From: an uncultured Lachnospiraceae bacterium
GTDB lineage: Bacteria > Bacillota > Clostridia > Lachnospirales > Lachnospiraceae
Length of the DNA stretch: 13,601 nt
Direction of reading: 5' to 3'
Assembly: GCA_910588565.1 (NCBI GenBank)
Contig: CAJUPF010000074.1
Location: 1 to 13,601 of the forward strand
Within the stretch, counting starts at the first letter, position 1, and each line of letters starts with the position of its first letter. A model generated the notes under the pieces. The model worked only from the letters and a program-made list of their open reading frames with translations. It was not told where the DNA came from and ran no database searches. Both the position numbers and the translations under genes were made by a program. This document shows, piece by piece, positions 1 through 6,048 of the stretch.

Positions 1-785
1 GACGGTTTACGCGTTTGGAAGAGAAAGGGCCGAAGTGTTGGGCGTTTCCTTCTAATCATGGAGAAATCAATGTTTCGGAAGCTATACGGCATTCCTGTAA
101 CTATTTTTTCTACGAAACCGGGTACCGGCTTAGTTTAAATAATAATATCTACAATGAGAATAAGGGTATATCATTGATTCAGAAATATGCATCTTTATAC
201 GGGCTGGATGATAATACGGGTATTGAGATACCGGAGTATTCCCCCCAGGTGGCGGATGAATACCCAATTACCGCTTCTATCGGCCAGAGTAATAACAACT
301 ATACGACGACACAGCTTGGCAGATATGTTACAGCTGTTGCCAATAAAGGTACTGTTTACCAGGAGACTTTGTTAAAGGAGATACAGGACTCTGATGGGAA
401 CGTATTGGAATCCTATGCCCCGGAAGTCAAAAACCAGATTGATGTTCTGATGCCGCAGCAATGGGAAGCTATTCATTCCGGTATGCGCATGGTAGTGGAA
501 AATAATGATCACTTCAAAGATTTTCCGGTTTCGGTTGCAGGCAAGACAGGAACTGCGCAGCAGGTGACGAACCGGCCGAACCATGCGTTGTTTGTTGGAT
601 TTGCGCCTTATGATGCGCCTCAGATTTCCATTGCGACCAGAATTGCATATGGCTATACTTCCGGTAACGCAGTAGACGTATCGAGAGATATTCTCTCTTA
701 CTATTTTAAGGTACAGTCGGCGGAAGAACTGATCAATGGACAGGCCAAAGATGTTGACGGCGGTATAAACACAGTTACAGATTAA
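1..785 (+). CDS. mrdA: Penicillin-binding protein 2 (class B transpeptidase), C-terminal part
   Basis: This is the 3' end of a class B penicillin-binding protein. The reading frame is already open at the window edge (first complete codon at base 3), so the start, the membrane anchor and the catalytic SxxK serine lie upstream. Two of the three transpeptidase motifs are visible: SCN (S codon at 93-95) and KTG in AGKTGTAQQ (K codon at 543-545), with the usual following strand (HALFVGFAPYD). By family, the enzyme forms D,D-peptide cross-links outside the membrane during side-wall elongation. Assignment to PBP2/MrdA rather than PBP3/FtsI rests on the neighbours: minCDE and rodA follow directly, and RodA is the cognate SEDS glycosyltransferase of PBP2. 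There is no terminator before minC 62 nt downstream, so co-transcription is likely. The class B PBP call is very sure; the PBP2 subtype is probable. Confidence 0.93.
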   Translation, partial: RFTRLEEKGPKCWAFPSNHGEINVSEAIRHSCNYFFYETGYRLSLNNNIYNENKGISLIQKYASLYGLDDNTGIEIPEYSPQVADEYPITASIGQSNNNYTTTQLGRYVTAVANKGTVYQETLLKEIQDSDGNVLESYAPEVKNQIDVLMPQQWEAIHSGMRMVVENNDHFKDFPVSVAGKTGTAQQVTNRPNHALFVGFAPYDAPQISIATRIAYGYTSGNAVDVSRDILSYYFKVQSAEELINGQAKDVDGGINTVTD

Positions 786-847
786 TGTTGCGGTTTGGCT
801 TTCCGGCGAAACGGTAACGGATTCATATTGCACAGGCAGGAGGTTAT

Positions 848-1528
848 ATGTCACAGCCAGTTATTATAAAAAGTAATAAATACGGCATAAATCTTATCTT
901 AGACCCGGATATTCCGTTTGAGGAACTCTTAGGTCATATCACAGATAAGTTTTTGGAATCTGAACGGTTTTTCCGGAATGCCCATATGGCGATTTCCTTT
1001 GATGGGAGAAAGCTTTCCGGCGAGGAGGAATATCAGATTTTAGATACCATTTCTCATAAGACAAGCATCCATGTTGTATGTATCATTGACAACGACGAAA
1101 TACGGGAACAGTATACAAAGCAGAAAGTAGATGACTGCCTGGCAGAGCAGTCCGGCAATACCGGTAAGTTCTATAAAGGCACGCTCCGTTCCGGACAGGT
1201 TCTCGAAGCCGAGACAAGCATTATTATCATCGGTGATGTCAACCCAGGCGCTAAGATTATTTCCACAGGAAATATTGTGATCCTGGGCGCGTTAAAGGGA
1301 ACGGCTTATGCCGGGGCTTCCGGAAATGAAAGCTGTTTTGTTGCTGCGCTGGATATGAATCCGGTACAGATAAAAATTGGTAATATCATTGGCAGAAGTG
1401 AAGATAAAGGTATTCTTGCTTCCATACGGGAACGCAGGAAAGTAGCCGCGGAACCGCAGATTGCTACAGTATCAGATGGTCATATTCTAATTGAGCCAAT
1501 TACGAAAAACACGTTGAATACTATTTAA
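848..1528 (+). CDS. minC: Septum site-determining protein MinC
   Basis: MinC is the FtsZ-antagonist of the Min system; MinD recruits it to the membrane, where it blocks Z-ring assembly away from midcell. The 226-residue product has the two-domain layout: an N-terminal FtsZ-inhibitory domain (about residues 1-90, with the MAISFDGRKLS stretch), a short linker, then a right-handed beta-helix C-terminal domain. That domain begins near residue 105 and contains the conserved IIIIGDVNPGA turn (residues 125-135) and repeating glycine-rich turns ending in GNIIGRS. The ATG has an AGGAGG ribosome binding site at 838-843. minD follows after 21 nt. The N-terminal domain is the less conserved half, as usual for the family. 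Length is normal. Confidence 0.96.
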   Translation: MSQPVIIKSNKYGINLILDPDIPFEELLGHITDKFLESERFFRNAHMAISFDGRKLSGEEEYQILDTISHKTSIHVVCIIDNDEIREQYTKQKVDDCLAEQSGNTGKFYKGTLRSGQVLEAETSIIIIGDVNPGAKIISTGNIVILGALKGTAYAGASGNESCFVAALDMNPVQIKIGNIIGRSEDKGILASIRERRKVAAEPQIATVSDGHILIEPITKNTLNTI

Positions 1529-1549
1529 AAATCAGGAGGTTTTAAGAAC

Positions 1550-2335
1550 ATGAGTGAGGTAATTGTAATTACATCTGGTAAGGGCGGCGTTGGTAAGACA
1601 ACTACTACTGCCAATGTAGGAACAGGGCTGGCGCAGCTGAATAAGAAAGTAGTATTGATTGATACAGATATCGGGCTTCGGAATCTGGATGTCGTTATGG
1701 GGCTGGAGAACAGAATTGTGTATAATCTGGTAGATGTAATCGAAGGAAGCTGCCGGATTAAACAGGCGCTGATCAAGGACAAGAAATATCCGAACCTTGC
1801 GCTGCTTCCTTCCGCGCAGACCAAAGATAAATCATCCGTAACGCCTGAGCAGATGAAAAAGCTGACAGATGAACTCAGGGAAGAGTTTGAGTACATACTT
1901 TTAGACTGTCCGGCTGGAATTGAGCAGGGATTCCAGAATGCCATTGCAGGCGCAGACCGCGCAATTGTGGTGACTACGCCGGAAGTATCCGCTATCCGGG
2001 ATGCAGACCGGATTATCGGTCTCTTAGAAGCAAATGAAATCCATCAGCATCAGCTGATTGTGAACCGGCTCCGCATGGATATGGTAAAACGCGGCGATAT
2101 GATGACAGTGGAGGATGTATGTGAGATTCTGGCGATTAATTTAATTGGCGTTGTGCCGGATGATGAACAGATTGTTATTTCCACCAACCAGGGAGAACCA
2201 ATCGTAGGTACGGACGCTCTGGCAGGAAAGGCTTTTGCAAATATCTGCAGGCGCATTGCCGGAGAAGAAGTCCCGTTTTTAGACTTACAGAAAAAGGCAG
2301 GCGTGTTTTCCAAATTTGCAAAGTTGTTTAAATAG
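1550..2335 (+). CDS. minD: Septum site-determining ATPase MinD
   Basis: MinD is the membrane-cycling ATPase of the Min system. When ATP-bound and dimeric it sits on the membrane and carries MinC; MinE stimulates hydrolysis and release. The 261-residue protein shows the deviant Walker A motif GKGGVGKTT (residues 10-18, signature lysine K11), the switch region DTDIGLRNLD (38-47), and a Walker B strand ending ILLDCPAG (D119). The last dozen residues (GVFSKFAKLFK) form a lysine/phenylalanine-rich amphipathic helix that is the known membrane-targeting sequence. All key residues are present, so an active ATPase is expected. The start is set by AGGAGG at 1534-1539. It lies 21 nt after minC and 16 nt before minE. 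Confidence 0.98.
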   Translation: MSEVIVITSGKGGVGKTTTTANVGTGLAQLNKKVVLIDTDIGLRNLDVVMGLENRIVYNLVDVIEGSCRIKQALIKDKKYPNLALLPSAQTKDKSSVTPEQMKKLTDELREEFEYILLDCPAGIEQGFQNAIAGADRAIVVTTPEVSAIRDADRIIGLLEANEIHQHQLIVNRLRMDMVKRGDMMTVEDVCEILAINLIGVVPDDEQIVISTNQGEPIVGTDALAGKAFANICRRIAGEEVPFLDLQKKAGVFSKFAKLFK

Positions 2336-2351
2336 ATTAGAGGAGGATAAA

Positions 2352-2627
2352 ATGTCAATAGCGGACTTTTTTAGAAAAAAGAACTCCAGTGATGTTGCAA
2401 AGGGACGCCTGAAAATGGTTCTGGTTTCAGACCGTGCCAACTGTTCACCGGAAGTGATGGAACTGATCAAAAATGATATTATCAAAGTAATATCCAAATA
2501 TCTTGAGATTGAGATGGAAGGGCTTGATATACAGATTACACAGACAGACTCCGAAACAGATCAGGGAAGAGTGCCTGCGCTATATGCAAATATACCGATT
2601 AAAGGAATTCATACCACCAGCAGATAG
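2352..2627 (+). CDS. minE: Cell division topological specificity factor MinE
   Basis: MinE stimulates the MinD ATPase and confines MinC/MinD activity away from midcell. The start is ATG 2352, chosen because AGGAGG lies at 2341-2346; an upstream TTG in frame (2316) is inside minD and has no ribosome binding site. The product is 91 residues, within the usual size. Residues 1-10 (MSIADFFRKK) look like the amphipathic membrane-targeting helix. RLKMVLVSDR (19-28) is the anti-MinCD segment that contacts MinD. The rest (about 32-91) is the topological-specificity domain that dimerises. A complete MinCDE set predicts a pole-to-pole oscillating system rather than one depending only on a DivIVA/MinJ anchor as in Bacillus; that is inference. 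rodA follows 15 nt downstream. Confidence 0.96.
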   Translation: MSIADFFRKKNSSDVAKGRLKMVLVSDRANCSPEVMELIKNDIIKVISKYLEIEMEGLDIQITQTDSETDQGRVPALYANIPIKGIHTTSR

Positions 2628-2642
2628 GAGATAAATTGTTTT

Positions 2643-3761
2643 ATGCTGAAACAATACAGACTTAGAAATTACAATTTCAGATTGATTTTATATGTGGCAG
2701 CCCTTACGGTTCTTGGAATTTTAGTGATTGGAAGCGCAAGGGAATCCGTGCAGAACAAGCAGATACTGGGATTTGCACTTGGTCTTATTGTCATGGTTGT
2801 TATTTCTCTGATGGATTTTTCGTTTATTTTACGCTTTAGCTGGCTGTTCTATTTGTTGAATATTATACTTTTGATCCTTGTAAAGGTGATGGGAGATAAG
2901 ACAAACGGTTCGGTTCGCTGGATCGAAATCGCCGGGCTCCGGTTTCAGCCTTCCGAGCTTTCCAAACTTATTATCATTCTATTTTATGCGTATTTTTTTA
3001 TGAAATACCAAGAACAGTTAAATACCGTTAAAATTCTGGCTGCTTCTTTTCTGTTAGCCGGAATACCGCTGCTTTTGATTGTAAAGCAGCCCGATTTATC
3101 TACAACAATAGCTACAGCATTGATTTTTGCTGCGCTTTTGTTTATTGCAGGGTTAAGTTATAAAATTGTCATAGGCGTCCTGGCAGTCAGCATACCCTCT
3201 GTCGTCGTCTTTATCAGCCTGATCCTGCAGCCGAATCAGAAGATTTTAGATGATTACCAGTACAAACGCATTATGGCATGGCTGCAGCCGGAGAAATATG
3301 CCGACGCCGCATATCAGCAGTTAAATTCCAAAATGGCGATTGGTTCTGGTCAACTATGGGGGAAGGGATTGAATAACAGCGAAATTACTTCTGTGAAAAA
3401 CGGCAATTTTATCTCAGAGCCGCAGACCGATTTTATCTATGCGATTGTCGGGGAAGAACTGGGCTTTGTCGGCGCCGTTACGGTTATTATTTTATTGTTT
3501 TTTATTGTTTTAGAATGTATATTAGTGGCAAGAAAGGCCAAAGATCTGTCTGGAAGGCTGATTTGCTGTGGTATGGCGGCATGGATCGGATTTCAGGGAT
3601 TTGTCAACATATGCGTTGCCACAGGCCTAATGCCCAATACCGGACTGCCGCTTCCATTTGTCAGTTACGGTTTGACATCTTTAGTTACTTTATTCATGGG
3701 CATTGGATTTGTCTTAAATGTAGGACTGCAGCCCAGAAAATACGGAATGGGGGACACATAA
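2643..3761 (+). CDS. rodA: SEDS peptidoglycan glycosyltransferase RodA
   Basis: RodA polymerises lipid II into glycan strands for side-wall growth, partnered by the class B PBP whose gene opens this window. The 372-residue protein is hydrophobic throughout, with about ten predicted membrane segments. It shows SEDS signatures: FQPSELSK near the third segment (about residues 102-109), EPQTDFIYAIVGEELGFVG (D263, aligning with the Asp reported essential in RodA/FtsW), and a late LPFVSYGLTSL motif. The ATG at 2643 has a somewhat distant TAGGAG (2625-2630) that overlaps the minE stop codon, so translational coupling to minE is plausible. The stop overlaps the mgsA start by one base. FtsW is the alternative name, but pairing with PBP2 and absence of division-cluster neighbours such as murG favour RodA. 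Confidence 0.94.
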   Translation: MLKQYRLRNYNFRLILYVAALTVLGILVIGSARESVQNKQILGFALGLIVMVVISLMDFSFILRFSWLFYLLNIILLILVKVMGDKTNGSVRWIEIAGLRFQPSELSKLIIILFYAYFFMKYQEQLNTVKILAASFLLAGIPLLLIVKQPDLSTTIATALIFAALLFIAGLSYKIVIGVLAVSIPSVVVFISLILQPNQKILDDYQYKRIMAWLQPEKYADAAYQQLNSKMAIGSGQLWGKGLNNSEITSVKNGNFISEPQTDFIYAIVGEELGFVGAVTVIILLFFIVLECILVARKAKDLSGRLICCGMAAWIGFQGFVNICVATGLMPNTGLPLPFVSYGLTSLVTLFMGIGFVLNVGLQPRKYGMGDT

Positions 3762-4156
3762 TGAATATCGGCTTAATCGCACATGACTCAAAGAAAAAAC
3801 TGATGCAGAATTTCTGTATTGCTTATCGGGGGATACTCTGTAAACACAATTTGTTTGCAACCGGAACGACGGGAAGATTAATTGAAGAGGTCACAAACCT
3901 TACCATACACAAGTATCTGGCGGGCCATTTAGGAGGCGCTCAGCAGCTTGGCGCCCAGATTGAGCACAATGAGGCCGATCTGGTAATATTTCTCCGTGAT
4001 CCATTGACACAGAAATCCCATGAACCAGACGTAAACAATGTGGTACGGCTTTGCGATACCCATAATATCCCTTTGGCGACAAACCTTGCAACTGCAGAGC
4101 TGCTGATTAAATCATTAGACAGAGGAGATTTAGAGTGGCGTGAAATGTATAAGTAA
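3761..4156 (+). CDS. mgsA: Methylglyoxal synthase family protein with an altered catalytic position
   Basis: Members convert dihydroxyacetone phosphate to methylglyoxal and phosphate, a cytosolic bypass of lower glycolysis that frees phosphate. The 131-residue product aligns end to end from memory with E. coli and B. subtilis MgsA: IALIAHD-like start (H8, D9), the phosphate-binding ATGTTG (33-38), FLRDPL (D80), HEPDVNN (H87, D90) and IPLATNLATAE (103-113). The odd feature is LGGAQQ (57-62): characterised enzymes have GGDQQ, whose Asp is E. coli Asp71, the proposed catalytic base. Here codon 60 (3938-3940) is GCT, Ala. Activity is therefore uncertain. Start ATG 3761 overlaps the rodA stop as TAATG with only a weak GGGGGA upstream, so coupling to rodA is likely. 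The carboxypeptidase start overlaps its 3' end by 17 nt. Family call sure; function open. Confidence 0.9.
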   Translation: MNIGLIAHDSKKKLMQNFCIAYRGILCKHNLFATGTTGRLIEEVTNLTIHKYLAGHLGGAQQLGAQIEHNEADLVIFLRDPLTQKSHEPDVNNVVRLCDTHNIPLATNLATAELLIKSLDRGDLEWREMYK

Positions 4157-5141
4157 AAAATGGACAGGATTTTTGCTGTCTGCCTGTATTCTGATTCTGG
4201 CCGGATGCGGCGGACAGTCTTCCGGAGAAGTAACGTTTTCCAATGCGTATGATATTTATGATACATCCAGAAAATACCAGATACTTTCAACGGATGATAC
4301 TTCCCTGCAGAGTACGATACCTTATTTTGCATCGGAATACTGCGTGGCAGACGGAAAGGATTTTGGCACGGAAAGCACTTCTTCTTATGCGGCAGGGGCT
4401 TCTGGCGTGTTTAACCTGAATACAAAAGAAGTAACCTATTCGCAGAATATTTATCAGAAGATGTACCCGGCCAGCACGACAAAGATACTGACCGCTTATC
4501 TTGCAATCAAATACGGGGATTTGGACAGCAAATATACCGTCAGTGAATATGCGGCGGATCAGGCAAGCGATTCTTCTGTCTGTAATCTGAAGGCAGGCGA
4601 TCAGATGACGCTGCATCAGCTTTTGTACGGGCTGATTATGCAGAGCGGCAATGACGCAGCGATTGCCATTGCAGAAGGAATTTCCGGTGATGTGGATTCC
4701 TTTGCCAAACTGATGAATGAGGAAGCAAACGCTCTTGGCGCGACAGATTCTCATTTTATCAATCCCAATGGGCTGCATGACGAGGATCATTATACGACCG
4801 TCTATGATTTATACCTTCTGTTTCAGGCGGCGATACAGGAAGAGACATTTCTTGAACTGATTCAAACCCAGGAATACACCGTGGATTATACGGATGCCGT
4901 AGGGAATCCGGTACAGCAGGTATGGAAATCCACCAATAAATATCTTCTGGGACTTGAAGAAGCGCCGGACGGCATTACGGTAATCGGCGGAAAAACAGGC
5001 ACGACAAACGCTGCCGGCTATTGTCTGGCGCTGTTAAGCAAGAATGCCGCGGGGGATACGATTGTATCTATTGTTATGAAAGCGGACAGCCGGAACAATC
5101 TTTATTACTATATGAATGAATTATTATACGGGTTTACATAA
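4140..5141 (+). CDS. D-alanyl-D-alanine carboxypeptidase, lipoprotein, peptidase family S11
   Basis: A serine D,D-carboxypeptidase that removes the terminal D-Ala from peptidoglycan stem peptides, limiting cross-linking. The 333-residue protein has all three catalytic motifs: SxxK as S112-T-T-K115 (in YPASTTK), SGN at 169-171, and KTG at 285-287. The N-terminus is a lipoprotein signal: lysines at positions 2, 6 and 7, a hydrophobic stretch, then lipobox LAGC with C23 as the lipidated cysteine. It should thus be anchored to the outer face of the membrane, unlike DacA-type enzymes held by a C-terminal helix; no such helix is evident, and the protein ends soon after the catalytic domain. GTG 4140 is chosen because it is preceded by AGAGGAG (4121-4127) and yields the signal peptide directly. 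It is the last gene before a new promoter, so likely the end of the operon. Confidence 0.93.
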   Translation: MKCISKKWTGFLLSACILILAGCGGQSSGEVTFSNAYDIYDTSRKYQILSTDDTSLQSTIPYFASEYCVADGKDFGTESTSSYAAGASGVFNLNTKEVTYSQNIYQKMYPASTTKILTAYLAIKYGDLDSKYTVSEYAADQASDSSVCNLKAGDQMTLHQLLYGLIMQSGNDAAIAIAEGISGDVDSFAKLMNEEANALGATDSHFINPNGLHDEDHYTTVYDLYLLFQAAIQEETFLELIQTQEYTVDYTDAVGNPVQQVWKSTNKYLLGLEEAPDGITVIGGKTGTTNAAGYCLALLSKNAAGDTIVSIVMKADSRNNLYYYMNELLYGFT

Positions 5142-5158
5142 ACTGACGTAATTAACAG

Positions 5159-5187
5159 TTGAATTTTTGCGCAGTTACGAATATAAT
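5159..5187 (+). promoter_or_regulatory. Predicted sigma-A promoter for the P-loop protein gene
   Basis: A -35 box TTGAAT (5159-5164) and a perfect -10 box TATAAT (5182-5187) are separated by 17 nt, the optimal spacing for the housekeeping sigma factor. Transcription would start near 5194, giving a leader of roughly 57 nt before the ATG at 5251. This marks a transcription unit separate from the upstream cell-wall run. The match is seen in the sequence; activity is inferred. Confidence 0.72.
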
Positions 5188-5250
5188 AGAACTTATAAAA
5201 GGAATACCTATTCCTTAACGACAGAAATTACAAAACAGGAGGAGATTGCC

Positions 5251-5670
5251 ATGGTTCAAATTATAGCAGGGGAAAAAGGAAAGGGAAAGACAAAACATCT
5301 CTTGGAAAAGGCAAACGCTGCCGTACTTGCAGCAAATGGTAATATTGTATATCTTGACAAAAGCCAGAAGCATATGTACGAATTGAGCAACAAAGTACGT
5401 CTTGTAAATGTAAAGGATTATCCGATTACAAATTGCGATGAGTTTATGGGATTTATCTGTGGAATCGTATCACAGGACAATGATTTGGAAGAGTTATACT
5501 TAGACAGTTTTCTTACCATTGCAAATATGAAAGACGACGAGATTCATGACGCGATTGAAAAATTAGATATTATCAGTGAAAAGTATCATGTGAAAACGGT
5601 CTTAAGCGTATCCAAGAATAAAGACGAGCTTCCGGAATGCGCAAAGGCGAAAGTTATTATTTCTCTGTAA
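5251..5670 (+). CDS. Small conserved P-loop NTPase-like protein of unknown function
   Basis: A 139-residue soluble protein with a Walker A motif, GEKGKGKT (residues 7-14, matching GxxxxGKT), directly after the first strand. Further strands are visible: NIVYLD (31-36), EELYLDSF (80-87; D85 is a good Walker B aspartate), KTVLSVS (115-121, in a sensor-like position), and KVIISL at the C-terminus. This suggests one small alpha/beta nucleotide-binding fold with nothing appended. Proteins like this are, as I recall, often labelled twitching motility/PilT in automatic annotation; nothing here supports pilus retraction, since it is far shorter than PilT and lacks His and Asp boxes I could find. ATG 5251 is set by AGGAGG at 5237-5242. 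It has its own promoter and terminator, so it is probably monocistronic. Function and substrate are unknown. Confidence 0.85.
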   Translation: MVQIIAGEKGKGKTKHLLEKANAAVLAANGNIVYLDKSQKHMYELSNKVRLVNVKDYPITNCDEFMGFICGIVSQDNDLEELYLDSFLTIANMKDDEIHDAIEKLDIISEKYHVKTVLSVSKNKDELPECAKAKVIISL

Positions 5671-5683
5671 ACATACAAGGATT

Positions 5684-5718
5684 AACAGCCTTCAGGACTT
5701 TAACCTGAAGGCTGTTTT
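5684..5718 (+). terminator. Rho-independent terminator after the P-loop protein gene
   Basis: A perfect 13-bp stem, AACAGCCTTCAGG (5684-5696) with CCTGAAGGCTGTT (5704-5716), closes a 7-nt loop, and a run of four T (5715-5718) overlaps the stem end. It lies 14 nt after the stop codon of the + strand gene. On the - strand the stem is followed by TTAATCC-like sequence with few T, so it is likely weaker as a terminator for the convergent DUF378 gene. Confidence 0.88.
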
Positions 5719-5740
5719 ATGACACCCTGTTAGGTCTCTG

Positions 5741-5953
5741 TTATGCCTGTTCAATACTGCGGATTCTTCCGTAGACGCTTAACAGATACAGCCCGCCAAT
5801 TCCTACTAAAGCATAAATAATTCTTGAAAACCAGGACATATTCCCGAATAAAAACGCAACCAGGTCAAAACGGAAAAAACCAATCAGTCCCCAGTTTACA
5901 GCGCCAATAATAACCAGAGTCAGCAGTGTATAATCTAATAATTTTGAATTCAT
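5741..5953 (-). CDS. DUF378 family small membrane protein (YuzA-like)
   Basis: A 70-residue protein with two hydrophobic segments (about residues 8-27 and 43-62) joined by a short loop. The segment GAVNWGLIGFFRFDLV (18-33) matches the hallmark of the DUF378 family, whose Bacillus member is YuzA; length is typical. No function is established for the family; it is predicted to be an integral membrane hairpin. The ATG (complement of 5951-5953) has a strong AAAGGAGG ribosome binding site (AGGAGG core on the complement of 5961-5966, 7-nt spacing). That site lies in one arm of a perfect inverted repeat, which could affect translation. It is the only - strand gene in the window and is convergent with the P-loop gene and divergent from the HlyD-like gene. 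Confidence 0.9.
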   Translation of the reverse strand: MNSKLLDYTLLTLVIIGAVNWGLIGFFRFDLVAFLFGNMSWFSRIIYALVGIGGLYLLSVYGRIRSIEQA

Positions 5954-5956
5954 AGA

Positions 5957-5999
5957 ATAACCTCCTTTTTGTTAGTATTCCATCTTTTGAGGAGGTTAT
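5957..5999 (-). promoter_or_regulatory. Inverted repeat covering the DUF378 ribosome binding site
   Basis: ATAACCTCCT (5957-5966) and AGGAGGTTAT (5990-5999) are perfect 10-base reverse complements separated by 23 nt. In a - strand transcript the arm next to the gene contains the Shine-Dalgarno and ends 3 nt before the ATG, while the distal arm carries a complementary CCTCC. If transcription starts upstream of the distal arm, the hairpin would hide the ribosome binding site. A DNA operator for a dimeric regulator between the divergent genes is the alternative. The repeat is certain; its role is inferred. Confidence 0.5.
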
Positions 6000-6048
6000 A
6001 CGCAACAGTTACAAGGAATTACGAAATCAGAATAAAGGCGGTAGGATT

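Noticed and set aside
3515..3760. Upstream extension of the mgsA reading frame inside rodA
   Set aside because: The extension is the out-of-frame reading of rodA; family alignment begins exactly at ATG 3761.
3940..4332. Open - strand frames opposite mgsA and the carboxypeptidase gene
   Set aside because: They lie across two well-supported + strand genes and encode no recognisable protein.
5141..5160. Short inverted repeat AACTG/CAGTT after the carboxypeptidase gene, followed by GAATTTTT
   Set aside because: The stem is only 5 bp with a 10-nt loop, and it overlaps the -35 box of the next promoter; too weak to call a terminator.
5987..6015. TTGAGG-17-TACAAG as promoter of the HlyD-like operon
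   Set aside because: Each box matches only four of six consensus bases; spacing is right but the evidence is too weak for a feature entry.
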